A DNA stretch of 64,000 nucleotides. Origin: Linnemannia schmuckeri (Eukaryota; Mortierellomycota; Mortierellomycetes; Mortierellales; Mortierellaceae). The notes under the pieces are model-generated. The model did no database searches. It had not been told where the DNA came from and was given only the letters and a program-made list of their open reading frames with translations. This document shows positions 11,026 to 22,923 of the stretch, one piece after another. Location of the stretch: contig JANATG010000003.1 of the NCBI GenBank assembly GCA_029449235.1, positions 1,922,001-1,986,000 on the forward strand, in the 5' to 3' direction. Position numbers and translations under genes: made by a program. How positions within the stretch are numbered: the stretch's first letter is position 1; each line of letters begins with the position of its first letter.

Positions 11026-13226
11026 ATGGGTGAGAAAGTCAACCAGTTCGACGACATCTACCTGGATCTCGCGCCAGAGTTGGGGCTCCTTCGTCTGGCT
11101 CAGTCCGGTCTCGGTTGGAAGGCTCGTCGAGGCGAGGGACTCTTTACCGTTCGGGATGCCGATCTTAAACGCACCACCTGGCTCCGTGCTGCTCGCAACT
11201 TCCAGCTGCGCATTCAGCTTCGTGACGGTCGGATTGTCAAGTTTGATGGATTCCAACGCGATGTATGTCCTTTCGCACTTTTTTTTGTTGACTTTTTGTT
11301 GTTCGTTTTGACGAAGCGTGTAGTCACTTGTTTTAGTATTGCTGTTTTTGATCTTCTGCGCAAATGTTCCTAACCTACGTAACTCCTGCTGATTTGATAA
11401 TGTAGGACTTTGAGAAGCTGAAGGATATTATCAAGACGAATTATGGATTACAGTTGGAAACCAAGGAGATGAGTGTCAAGGGCTGGAACTGGGGAGAGAC
11501 CGACTTTTCAAGTAAGCAAGCAACACAGTAACAGCAATTAACCGTTGCGCCATCGTACTTGTTCGGGATGTTGGCTCTTCTTGCAGACCATGTAACTGAC
11601 CAGTGCCTCTTTTTCCCCTGGTTAATCGGACATAGACGGGAATCTAGTGTTCAGTGTACAAAACAAGGAGATGTTTGAGATCCCACTGAACGAGGTCACC
11701 AATACATCGCTGACAGCCAAACACGAGGTTATGATTGAGCTCGGTGGACCAGATGGCGAGGGCGGTGCAAGGGATAAGAACCGCAAGGGCGATCAGCTGG
11801 TTGAGATGCGCTTCTATGTTCCTGGACAGGCTAACCAGGAAGGAGAAGGCGAGGAGGAGAGCAATGCTAACGTAAGTCGTCGGGATTATACACTTGACAT
11901 TGTTTTTGGAGAGTGTTGTTTATGGAGTACCGACTAGAAGCTCGATTTACTAATTTTTCCTGCCGCTTTTCTTCTGCTTCTTATGCAAACGACCACCAAT
12001 CCGACAACACTCTCAACCTCAAAATTCAACAACACTGGACGGCGACACAAAACGACAGGTGTTCTACAACTCGATCAAGAACGAGGCGGATATTGGCGAC
12101 GCAGCACCAGGCGACGGCATTGTGTTGTTCTCGGATACTCTGTGCTTGACCCCTCGTGGTCGTTACGACATCGACATGTTCCCCGCATTCTTGCGTCTGC
12201 GCGGAAAGACCACCGACTACAAGATCTCGTACACCTCGATCATCAAACTGTTCTTGTTGCCCAAGCCCGATGATGTCCACGTCCTGTTTGTCATTGGATT
12301 GGACCCCCCACTTCGTCAGGGTCAGACCCGGTACCCCTTCTTGGTATTCCAGTTTGTTCGAGAGGAGGAGATTGATGTTTCGCTCAACTTGGATGACGAG
12401 ACGATTGCGACCAAATATGAGGGCAAGCTCGAGAAGAAATACGAGTCAAGGACTTATGAGGTTGTCAGCACGTTGTTCAAGACCTTGACGGGTCGTCGTG
12501 TCACCATCCCATCCGAGATTTTCAAGTCCTACCACAACCAGTCGGCCATCAAGTGTTCGATGAAGGCCAACGAGGGTGTTCTCTATCCCTTGGACAAGTC
12601 CTTCCTCTTCATTCCCAAACCCCCAACTTTTATCCCCCATTCCGAGATTGGATCGGTTACCTTCTCGCGTGTTGGAGGAAATGCTGCTTCGGCTTCGAGG
12701 ACGTTCGATCTCAAGTTCAATATGAAGTCTGGCGTCGATTACTCGTTCTCGAGCATCAACCGTGAGGAATACGGCAACTTGAACGAGTTCTTGCAGAATA
12801 AGAAGATTAAGACAAAGACGATGGAGGACGAGTCGACCGGTCGTTATGTCGAGATGGTCGAGGATAGTGATTCAGAGGAAGATACTGGCAAGCGCAAGAG
12901 GAAATCGGTCGTCCAGGACTTTGGCGGCGGAGACGATGAAGGCGAATCCAGTCGTAAGTCACCATTTCTTTGTTTTGTTACTTGTTATGTTCGGTTGCTC
13001 GATCTTCTGTAGGTTTTTGTTTTATCGAGTGTGGCAACTTTCTGACTTTCTTTTTATTTTGATACCAAAAATAGCCGATGAGGATTTCGTGGCGGACGAG
13101 AGTGAGAGTGATGTGGCAGAAGAGTTTGACGAGAACGTTAGTGACTCTGGCGGATCAAACGCTTCTGATGCTTCGGACGATGATGGTTCAGACGATGAGC
13201 GACCTGCCAAGAAGTCCAAGAAGTAG
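11026..13226 (+). CDS. POB3: FACT complex subunit Pob3 / SSRP1
   Basis: Five exons: 11026-11262, 11406-11511, 11636-11871, 12059-12953, 13075-13226; 541 aa, close to yeast Pob3. FACT is the Spt16-Pob3 histone chaperone that moves nucleosomes during transcription and replication. The N-terminal PH-like and SSRC region has FDDIYLDLAPELGLLRLAQS, GLGWK and VKGWNWGETDFSNGNL. The middle double-PH region contains LCLTPRGRYDIDMFP, IIKLFLLPKPDDVHVLFV and GVLYPLDKSFLFIPKP. The C-terminus is a long Asp/Glu/Ser acidic tail ending in a short basic patch. There is no HMG box, so it is of the fungal Pob3 type rather than animal SSRP1 with an HMG domain; a separate Nhp6-like protein would supply that role. 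The last exon encodes only the acidic tail. It converges with eIF5B. Confidence 0.96.
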
Positions 13227-13462
13227 ATGCGTTCATTTTCTCTCTTTCTTTTTTTTTTTTTTTTGCTTCCTTCCGCTTCTTTTCTTTCGTTGTCCTTTTT
13301 CCCTTCCCTTTTCTCCATCGTTTGATTTCTTTCATAAAAAACCTTACACGCTCACTCGCACACAAACTAAACTATGAAAGTTCTTTCACATTTTTGATGC
13401 GATATAGTATTTGAAATGTGAAAACAGTGCATGATGCTTTTTTATTTTTGAATATTCGATGT
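13227..13462. other. Convergent 3' region, POB3 / eIF5B
   Basis: The 236 bp between two stop codons contain a T-rich run after POB3 and, on the minus strand, an AATAAA (TTTATT at 13441). The 3' UTRs probably overlap. Confidence 0.4.
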
Positions 13463-16400
13463 TTAAACAATGTCCAACCTAATGAAAATAAAAAAGAGAC
13501 GAGAAGCAAATATCAACAAACATTGCACAGAAAGCAATAGATCTCATTATCAAACAGCAAAGCAAGTACAAAAGCAAAACAAAAAAGAACAATACATACT
13601 TTCCCTTGAGCTTGACGACGAGGGCCCACTCCTCCTTTGAAAGATCGTTACGGAAGGACTCTTTCAAGATGTTAATGGACTCGCGCGAGATCATGGAATA
13701 GAACTCGGACTGCTCGTTGAAGTGGCGTCCAAAAGTCTTTGCGTTCTCGTAGACTGCGCACTCAATCTTGATGGCAACTCCTCCTCCAGAGCCTCCCTTC
13801 TTGACCGTGTCGACGACCTTATGGTTCATCTCCATCGATGTGATCTTGCCCAACGACACAATCTCCTTTGCCTTGGTCTCGGGGTTAATGTTGATCACAC
13901 ACAGTGGCGTGCCGGTCTTCATCACTCCCTCAACAACATCGACTCCGATAACAATGGGATCCTTCTTGTTGAAAATGGCTCCGGGCACCATCTTGAGAAT
14001 ACAGGGGAAGACGGCAGAGGGGGCTTGGTCCTTGCGACGCTCCTCTGTGAGCTGCTTGTGGTAAGCTGTGAACTGATCAAACAAGTGGTAAATAATGTCG
14101 GCCTTGAAGACCTTGATGCCCATCTCCTCAGCCATCTGCTCAGCATCCTTGTCGACCTTGACGTCGAAACAGAGTAAACAAGCAAGCTCCTTGGACTTTT
14201 CCAGCATCGTACTGGCACGCATGATATCTTTCTTGTGGACGGGTCCGATGTTAACACCAGAGACAGGGATGTTCGACACCCTCAAGAACTCGAGCAAGGC
14301 CTCCAACGAACCGAGCGTCGAGGCTTGGACACAGACACCGTGTCCAGACTTGTTGATCGACGACAAGAGCGATGTGAGATCGGAAATAACCTCATCCTTC
14401 AACTCCTCCTCATCATCATCGGGTCCGACAACCATCAAACGGGATCCAGCAAGAGCCTTCTCCAGATCGGGAGCAGCAATCTTAACTCCGAGCGAGGCCT
14501 TGACCTCCTTGTGGTGGACATATGCAGACTTGACACGCAACTCCTTCAGTGGCTGGGGTGTAAGTAGTGCACGGACGTTTGTCGCGATTGCTGATCCGTT
14601 TAGACCACAGAGAACAATGCGGTCTCCTTCCCTCAAGACACCGTTCGACAAGACAACATCAATTGTCGTTCCGAGACCCTCGATGACCTTGACCTCCAGG
14701 ACTGTACACTCGAGCTCGGAAATGTACATCAGACGCTCGCTCATACGGGTCTGGGTGAGCTCGACCAGCAACATGATCATATCGGGGATACCCTCTCCAG
14801 TGTGGGCAGATGTAGGGACGAGTGAGACATACTTGCCCATGTTCTTGTTGTCATAGTAGAGGGTGGCGTTCAATCCGTTCTCCTGGAAGGCGGTGATGAC
14901 GGCGTTCTTACGGGTCTCGAACTCGCGCTTGACAGACTCGGACTGCTGGGCCAACGAATCGACGAACGAGTTGTCGGGGATGGCCTTCCAGCCGAAGAGA
15001 CGATCGACCTTGTTCAAGGCGACAATGAAAGGTGTCTTCTTGTCACGGAGCAACTTGAGAGACTCGAGGGTCTGGGGCTCGAGACCGTGCATGATATCGA
15101 CGACCAAAATGGCAATGTTACAGAGCGACGAACCACGGGAACGCAAGTTGGTGAAGGACTCGTGTCCGGGGGTATCGATGACCAAGAGACCGGGCAACTT
15201 GTACTCCTTGGATCCGTCCTTGTTTAAAACTGCAGTCTTTTGCTTGATGGTCTCCAGGGGGAAGAATGTAGCTCCGATCTGCTGGGTAATTCCTCCGGCT
15301 TCGCCCTCCTGAACGTTGGTCTGACGAATCTTGTCCAGAAGCTTGGTCTTTCCGGTATCGACGTGTCCCAAAATACAGCAAATAGGCGAACGCAAATCAT
15401 CCTTGGAACGAGCGGCCATGGCGGCAGCAACACGAGCCTTTCTGCGGACAGCTGCCTCCTCCTTACGGAGACGCTCAGCCTTGGCGGTCGAGGTTTCCCG
15501 CTCAGAGTCAGAGTCAGAGTCAGAGTAGTCCGAAGAGTCGTCAGAGTCATCATCAGAATCATCGTCAGAGTCGTCAGAGTCAGAATCAGACTCGGACTCG
15601 GACTCAGGTTCGGGCTGCTTCTTGGCAGGAACACCCTTCTTGGCAGGGGCTCCTTTAGCGGCAGGAGCGGCCTTAGCGGGAGCAGCCTTAGCAGAAGTAC
15701 CCTTAGCAGGTGCGGCCTTAGCAGGAGCAGCCTTAGCAGGAGCAGCCTTAGCAGGGGCAGCCTTAGCGGGAGCGGGAGCAGCCTTAGCAGGAGCGACCTT
15801 GGCAGGGGCAGTCGTGGCCTTCTTGCTCTCATCGTCACTGCTCTGATCCCAGCTGTCCTTGACATCCTCCTCCTCGCTGCTCTGGTCCCAGCTGTCCTTG
15901 ACATCGGCCTCATCCTTTTTCTCCTCGGGGGCGGGGACCTCATCCTTCTCAGCAGCAGCCTCCCAGTCATCAGCGCTCTCCTCGCCCTTCTCTGAAACAG
16001 CAGCCGAAACAGGGGTGACAATCTCGGGAGCAACGATCTTGGGGGACGAAGGAGGAGGAGTCTGGGCCTGAGGTCCCTTCTTCTTCTTATTGCCGTAGAC
16101 GACCTTCTTCTTCTTCTCGGGCTCTTCGTCGTCGGCCTTGTCGAGACCTTCGACAATAACTCCCGACTCCAAGAGCTGCTGCTTGCGGAGCTCAGCCTTG
16201 GCCTTGGCTTCCTTCTGGGCCTTGGTCAAAAGAGTACCGTCCTTGCGCTTCTGCTCCAGCTTGGCCTTCTCCTTCTCCTTCTTCTTGGCCTTCAAGGCAG
16301 CCTTGGCAGCCTCCTCCTCCTCGATCTTGCGGATACGCTCCTCCTCTGCGCGTTGCTGCTCCTCGAAGATACGGCGAGCCTCTTCCTCCTCGGCCTTCTG

Positions 16401-17698
16401 CTTCTCCAGCATAGCCTATTATGTTCGAAAAAAACCAAGAAAATAACATTAGCAATCAAGTTGATCACTGGTGCGTACAAGGCATCCACATAGCCATGAA
16501 TATCCTCGAAAACAATTCCTGTATCAATTTCTACTGTATCATCCCTGGTTTTTTTCTTACCTTGAGGGCTCCAAGACCGGCGGGACCCTTCTTCTTAGGC
16601 TTGACCTCCTCCTTGGGAGCAGCACCACCCTTCTTCTTCTTCTTCTTGTTCTTGGACTTTGGTCCCTCATCCTCTTCCTCATCCTCGTCGTCATCCTGAG
16701 CAGTAGTGGCGGCAGGGGCAGGGGTGGGTTCAGGAGCCTTCTCGACCTTGGGGGCAGGGGCGGGGGTAGGGTTCTCCTTCTTAGCCTTCTCGGCAGCAAG
16801 ACGCTTCTTCTCCTTCTCACGCTCCTTCTTCTCCTTCTCCTTCTCCTTCTTAGTCTTGATCCTGATAACGGGCTCTCCGTCATCCAGATCGTCGTCCAGA
16901 TCGGGCTCAGGCGTGGCGGCCTTCTTGGGGGCAGCCTTCTTCTTGGCGGCCTTGGCAATCATACCCATGAGTCCACCGTCACCATCGTCATCGTCGTGAG
17001 CGACGTGTTCGGGGATATCCACCTCGGCCTCGGGGGCAGGGGTACTGCTGATACCGAGGGTCTCCTGGTCCTGCTCGAAATCATTATCCCTATTATGTTT
17101 TCAATCAATAATGAGCCCTTGGTGAGTTTTCGGCGTGTCTTTTAGTGAGAACAAGTTCGCGTTGATGGGCTGAAGGTCGGCAAAGACGTAAGGTTCAGTT
17201 GAGCCCGAAGGTGTGAATCCGCAGTTTTCTTCGGGGCCGCAGAAGACAGAAAAGTTGCCGGGGTGAAGCGCCGCAGTTCCCTTACTGTTGGCTGTCAATA
17301 TGAAATGTTGAGCAGTCGAGAGATGTGTGAAAGTGTCCTGTAAATTTTGTCAGAAGGCTCACAATGGAAGTCGGTGCATCGCTGAGCCTTCAGTTGCTGA
17401 ATTGTAGAGAAAAGCTACTTGGATCCCCAACAACCAATTCCTCTCCCTGTTCGATGAACTTCCCATTTGCGAGTTGTAGCTGTGCGTTGGTGGATGCTCA
17501 AGGTGGTCAAGTGCGCCAAAAAAAGGTTGTCGCTCTGGTTCGTGTTGTGAGGTGTGTCGCCAGTGTCTGTGAGAAGAGTTGTTTGCCGAATGGCGGAATA
17601 AAAAAAAAGTGAGGTCGTTGAGATCTGTATGTTGCGTCCTTGCTTGCTTACCAGTAGTCGTCCTGCTTCTTCTTCTTGTTTCCCTTCTTTGGCGGCAT
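13463..17698 (-). CDS. FUN12: Translation initiation factor eIF5B, GTPase
   Basis: Four exons on the minus strand: 17698-17652, 17089-16561, 16415-13600, 13478-13463; 1135 aa. eIF5B is the IF2-like GTPase that joins the 60S subunit to the initiation complex. The GTPase motifs are GHVDTGKT (about residue 542), DTPGH and NKVD, followed by beta-barrel and C-terminal domains with MVPGAIFNKKDPIVIGV and IDVVLSNGVLREGDRIVL. The first 500 residues are low-complexity: Lys/Glu-rich stretches beginning MPPKKGNKKKKQDDYW, an Ala-Lys-Pro repeat, and an acidic Ser/Asp segment just before the G domain, as is usual for eukaryotic eIF5B. The final coding exon is only 16 nt (the last five residues, KLDIV after codon completion); without it the frame runs on into a hydrophobic intron translation. 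The start is divergent from the RFC gene. Confidence 0.95.
15650..15830 (-). repeat. 15-bp minisatellite encoding AKAAP repeats in eIF5B
   Basis: A 15-bp unit resembling GCAGCCTTAGCAGGA on the plus strand repeats about ten times with small changes. On the coding strand it gives tandem Ala-Lys-Ala-Ala-Pro units in the disordered N-terminal region. Units stay in frame, so copy number could change without breaking the protein. Confidence 0.8.
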
Positions 17699-17955
17699 GG
17701 CGTATAGGTGATGGTGGTATTTGGTGGAGTGAAGAATGTAAAAAAAAAAAACGATCGTTCTACGACTATTTGAAAAAAAACTCAGGCGACAAGGAGAAGG
17801 CGAGTCACCGAATTTGTTTATCTACAGTAGAAGAGGTGACTGTCATTTCATTTGTCGCTCTCGCACTTTCATGTTTTGCAACTTTTAAAAGCGCGTCGTA
17901 TTGTTTTGCGCGCTTCATCCAACCACTCCTCTCTTTCTTTCATAACACATTAATT
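17699..17955. promoter_or_regulatory. Short divergent promoter, eIF5B / RFC subunit
   Basis: Only 257 bp separate the two start codons. Near the RFC side are AAAAGCGCGTCG (17887-17898) and TTTTGCGCGCTTC (17903-17915), GCGC cores next to T or A runs that resemble E2F/MBF-type cell-cycle sites. Neither is an exact consensus match. An A12 run lies at about 17740 and an A8 run at about 17775. Control of the replication gene in S phase is inferred. Confidence 0.45.
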
Positions 17956-19791
17956 ATGGCTCTCTGGGTAGACAAGCACAGACCAACAAACCTCGACAAG
18001 CTCGACTACCACACCGATCTCTCCGCCCACCTCAAGAAGTTGGTACTGCTCTTTCATTCAATCTCTCCTACATTTACTCGTCTCTCGTCTTCTCCTTTAT
18101 TAACACTCGTTGCCACCAATTTTTTACTCACAACAAACCCCACTTTTTTCGTTATATCGTCATTGTAGTGTGCTTCGGGCGACTTCCCTCATATGTTGGT
18201 CTTTGGACCTCCAGGAGCAGGAAAGAAGACTCGCGTCGTCGCTATCCTGAGAGAACTCTTTGGTCCTGGTGCTGAGAAGGTACCTTTTTTCGCCACCATT
18301 TTTTATTTAATTAATTTTTGTGAAGCATGCATGGAATCCCAGAAAAAAGCATTTATACCGAGTGTTTCTTTGTCATCGAATCAATAGATCAAAATTGATC
18401 AGCGCATTTTTGAGACGCCGTCAAAGAGGAAGCTGGAGTTGAACATCGTGTCGAGCAATTATCATCTGGAAGTTAACCCAAGGTATCCTCGAACTTCCAG
18501 GCGAAGACATCAGGAGGACATTGGACTAGCGTGTGATGTGATTGTTCGCTAACGCAGATGCTAATATTTTTTTCAATTATCTTTTCATAGTGATGTTGGA
18601 AACTACGACAGGGTTGTTATTCAGGATTTGCTCAAGGAGGTTGCTCAAACACAGCAGGTTGATGCTGCCGCGCAGAAGCGATTCAAAGGTACGCCTTTTC
18701 ATCTACCTTTACTGTCGCGTGGGGAATGCAATGCAAGCAGATTGACTAACCAATGTTTTATTATTTGAATATCCTACAATAGTGGTTGTGATTCATGAGG
18801 CGGATCTGTTGACAAGGGATGCACAGGCAGGATTGCGTCGAACCATGGAGAAATATATGGGCAACCTGCGAATCATCATGTGCTGCAACACAACCTCAAA
18901 AATCATTGGACCCATTCAGTCTCGTTGTCTCTTGGTCCGTGTTGGCGCACCTACTCATTCGGAGATGGTCAAGATCATGCATAAGGTTGTCAAGAAGGAG
19001 CACTGTGGGCCATTGCCCGAGAACTTGGCCTTCCGTCTGGCTGAGGAGTCTGGACGGAATCTTCGGAGAGCTCTCCTCATGCTTGAAACTGCCAAAGTGC
19101 AATGGTACGCCGTTTACGTATTTCATTTTTGTCGACGTGCCTGATTTCAGGAGGTTCATTATTCTTGCGGACCAAAGATGCTAACCATTTGTCTCCACTG
19201 CAATCATTAGCCATCCATTCAAAGAGGATCAGGATATTCCACGCATGGACTGGGAAGATTTTATCCGCACAGTTAGAGTTCAGATCTTAAAGGCGCAAAC
19301 CCCGGAATCGTACGTCGCTCATTTATGTTCTCGGAATTTTTTTCAGGAAGCCTCATTTTTTTAGTATTGAGGTGAACACATACTTACAAATACCGCTTTC
19401 CTTTGTCTTTTCCTGTTCCACGAAATACATAGGCTGCAGGCGGTCCGTGGTCAGATGTACGAGCTTATCAACCACTGTATCGAGCCCGCTGCGATCCTGA
19501 AGACTCTGGCAAAGGAGCTGATTGAGAGGGTAGAAGGCAACGAAATCAAGATGAAGTTTGCGCAGGAGGCTGCCTTTTACGAGCATAGGTTACGTACTGG
19601 CCAGAAAGCCATTTTCCATCTGGAGGCCTTTGTTGCCAAGATCATGAGTGTCTACAAGAGGTAAGCCATTGTTATTGCTGAGTGGATTTACTTTTTTAAG
19701 ACTCCGAGTGTCTTTCCTCAATATTTATTAACACTGAATTCACTCTGTTTCATTGTTGTGAAATAGACACTTGATGTCAATGGAGATGTAA
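17956..19791 (+). CDS. RFC5: Replication factor C small subunit (yeast Rfc5, human RFC3)
   Basis: Eight exons: 17956-18042, 18169-18279, 18388-18482, 18591-18688, 18783-19104, 19211-19309, 19433-19660, 19767-19791; 354 aa, the usual length. It is part of the pentameric clamp loader that places PCNA on primed DNA. Motifs: MALWVDKHRP at the N-terminus, a P-loop variant GPPGAGKKT (residues 42-50), an HEAD box (135-138) and the SRC motif (177-179, after GPIQ). The GKKT P-loop and HEAD box are typical of the Rfc5/RFC3 subunit rather than Rfc2-4, which is why I assign this subunit. The C-terminal helical collar is present (LINHCIEPAAILKTLAKELI). The last exon is 25 nt and adds eight residues. It converges with SHQ1, the stop codons being 186 bp apart. 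Confidence 0.95.
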
Positions 19792-19841
19792 AAATAACCA
19801 TTCGGAGACACGATTGATCGAAGGCATGATTATCTGTACAA

Positions 19842-19847
19842 AATAAA
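19842..19847 (+). terminator. Poly(A) signal of the RFC subunit gene
   Basis: AATAAA lies 51 bp after the stop codon, in the 186-bp convergent gap before SHQ1. Confidence 0.5.
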
Positions 19848-19977
19848 ACAAAAATGCCAAAAAATTAATTCTGCACGCTGTAGGAGATCAAAGGTTGAGG
19901 CCCACAGTGGAATCGCGCCACCAATTTTGATTATCAGAAATGCAACGTTTACTCACAATGAAGAGTTCTATCGTTTA

Positions 19978-22733
19978 TTACAGCTCGATGATCTTGGGCC
20001 GTGGACCTTCATGCATGAAGATACTCTCATCCTCATCCACGCGTATGCTATCCTTATTCTCTTCCTCCTTCTCTTCCTCCTCTTCCTCATCATCGTCAGA
20101 GTCATCGTCTGAATCGCTGTCGTCTGAAGAATCGTCAGAATTATCGCTATCATCCTCGGACTCCTCCTCCGACTCTTCTTCCTCCTCAGGGGTCTCCTGA
20201 GCCAAAGCCTCCAATTCCTCAAGGTGCCATCCCAACTCCGACTTTTCTAACTTGAAATGGTGCAGCTCGTGAGCCAGGGTCCTGATCACCTTCTCACTAC
20301 AAACGTTCATACGAGTACAATCGAAGGAATGACAGAGTTAGATCAATCAGTCCAGGTTCTCGAAAAACATCAACCACAAAAACCATTCTTAACTACGACG
20401 AAATGCTGCTTACCTAGCGCTCTGGATCCAGACACAATAATCCTCTACAAACATCTTACTATAAATATAGTAAACATCATCATGATCCAGAACCTCCTTA
20501 ATCGCCAACAGAGCCCTCAAGATCCCTCTCCGTCCCAACTTGAGGATCACATACACATCCTGCAAGACCTTTTCGGCCAAGTTCCAGTTCCGGTTCAAGG
20601 GGTATGCAAGAGCACGACGGAAACTGGCGAGCAAGGTTTCTTTGAGAGTTGTGAACTGGTCGAGCGCTGCGATGGAGGGGGACAATTTGCAAATGGTCCA
20701 GGCGGTTTCGATGGAGGTATCACCCTCAGATGTGCGGAGGTCGTAGCTGTAGGCAAAGAGGATGTCGATCAGGGTCAGGTATGTCGACTTTGTGTTCTCC
20801 AGAATGTCTACAGGTTGTTAAAAAAAGAGATTTAATTGTTAGTGCGTTGTCGGTTTACATTCTTGAATTACACGTGCGTGGAATTGCAATAAAATATGAC
20901 TTACATTCTCTGCGAGGCAAGTCTCGCATCAGCTCCTGCTCCTTTGCCGAAAACGGCTTGACGGGTACCGAAGAGTCTTCTCCAGAAAGGTTCATCTCCG
21001 CAAGTCCGTCTGTCAGGTCTGAGTTCAACTGTGGCTTCGAAGGGTCAATTACTTCGATGGAGTGTCCAGCCAAGTGCTTTACAGGCTCACTCTCGTCGAT
21101 AAGAGGTTCAATCTTCGAGATCAATGGGTTATTGCTGTCGCTTTCCAGAGTCGCCGCTGCCGTCATTGCTGGCGAAGGCCTAGAAGGTTCCAGATCCAGA
21201 ATCAAACCACTGCCACCGCTGCTACTGTTGCCGCCAACCTCCGAGATCATGCTTGAGGCGGTGGTCTTCTTGGTCGAAATCTCTTTCATTCCAAAGGCGT
21301 CCGCAGATGAAGTCGAGTCCTCCGAGTCGTCCCTGACAATATTAAAGATAGAGGGGGTCGAGGGCTTGGTCGGGTTGGCAAAAAGAGTTGATGTAAATGT
21401 AGTCGAGGCGGCAGGTTTTGTTGATGCTGAAATTGTAGACTGCGTTACCGTTGCTTTGCTGTTGATTCCTGCTGCTGGTGTTGTCGCCGTAACTTTGGTC
21501 TTTTTGCTTGCGTTATCTATCGATGTTCTCACATTTGATTGTCAGCTCTTTGAACCAATGAATGAGAAAACAAGTTCGGAAGATTGTAAGAGCTAGACAA
21601 TGATGATCCTTACCTTTCTCTGCTTTCTGAATAGCACGAAGCTCGTTCCACCATTGAGTCTTATACTTCAAAATATGCTGGATCTCCTCCTCCGTCATAA
21701 AGTCGCTCCTATATAATGTAAAATGAAAAAAAATTGAGTGTCCATAATCAGCCAAAGTCGCTTTAAAAACAATGCACAGGAACTACCCGTTCCAGAGTAA
21801 AGGTTCCACACATACATATAGTACTCATCGTCAAACTTGCTGTTCTCCCGCTGAATCCTGTTCTCCCTCCTCTGCTCCAAAGTCGCGTGCTCGGGGTCAT
21901 ACACATCTAAGACATCGTTGGCGGTCTCTTGAACGTGTGTAAAGAATCCCGAGTACCGGTTGTTGAATCCGTACCGCACCTCCGAAAAAATCTAATCAGC
22001 AACAACGTCGAAGCCCATTGTCAGTCGCTTTAATTAAATAATGTTGATCTTTCGATCAAGGTTAAAGGTTCGAATGCCTATTACTCTTACCTCCTGTCGG
22101 ATCTCCTGTGGCATCTCCCAGTCAAAATCCTCATCTTTCTCAACCTGCCGAGTACCCTCCAAGGTCTCCCCACTGCTAATGACTTCTATCAAAGGCCGCT
22201 TGACCTGCTTGTCCGTCGACAGATCGCCCTTGCGGACGAGCAGTTTGGTGAGCATGTCCAGATCGGGGAAATCTTCTCCTGAGGTCTCCTTAGGCAAGAT
22301 CACTGTTAGTTCTCCTTCACCGACGTTGTAGGTCGCCTTTGCTCTTTCGTCATCTACCACATTCCCTGGGAATGTGAGTCTAAAGAGTTGGTCAAGCGAT
22401 GAAAGACGTGGTTAGGCGTTAATCGGTGCGATGTATTGGTTGTATGCGACCAATTGAGGAAGTATTGTTGTGTTTGCTTTACCTCAGAAAGTATGGTTTC
22501 AAATTGAATTTGAACACAGCGCCATCAACCTCAAAGTCCACGTTCTGGGTCTATTGCCGCACAAAAGTACAGGTAGAAAGTAGAAATCAGTAACATGCGT
22601 CAACCCTGAAAAAAAGGGTCATGCCATTTCACAGAGGGAAATATGCTCCATGACTAACTTTGATGTGCGGTGCCTTGATGACGATGGTGACTGTGTCACT
22701 GTCCTGGCTCACAGTAAACTTGGGCGTGATCAT
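19978..22733 (-). CDS. SHQ1: SHQ1, H/ACA snoRNP assembly chaperone
   Basis: Eight exons on the minus strand: 22733-22659, 22550-22483, 22379-22091, 21991-21816, 21708-21614, 21516-20905, 20807-20414, 20296-19978; 675 aa. SHQ1 holds the pseudouridine synthase Cbf5/dyskerin before assembly into H/ACA snoRNPs. The N-terminal CS-like domain starts MITPKFTVSQDSDTVTI and includes KPYFLRLTFPGNVVDDERA and LDMLTKLLVRKGD. The SHQ1-specific domain follows: YGFNNRYSGFF, SKFDDEYYMSDFMTEEEI, and later FAYSYDLRTSEGDTSIETAW and FVEDYCVWIQSA. Between them lies a Ser/Thr/Ala-rich insert of roughly 200 residues (exon 6), which looks disordered. The C-terminus is an acidic tail ending near MHEGPRPKIIEL. All splice phases agree. 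It lies in tandem with the MARCH5-like gene upstream. Confidence 0.93.
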
Positions 22734-22923
22734 TCTTCGTTGTTTTCGGTGGATGGGCAGGTGTGAGAAAGTGGAATGTAGTTGGCCAAAAAAAAAAAAA
22801 AGAAAAAAAATGCCGTTGCTTTGCTATTTGTGTGTATTTGTTCAAAAAGCAGTCCACCAAAATGCGGACTTCATACGCCCAATTTATTTTTCGCACATGG
22901 CGATCAAAAGCAACACTGGCACT

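Noticed and set aside
15224..16156. Long Arg/Leu-rich open frame (-) inside eIF5B
   Set aside because: It is a shifted frame of the repetitive eIF5B coding sequence.
6609..19791. Functional cluster of DNA replication genes (SAMHD1-like, POB3, RFC)
   Set aside because: They are interspersed with complex I and translation genes and have alternating orientation; proximity alone is weak evidence.
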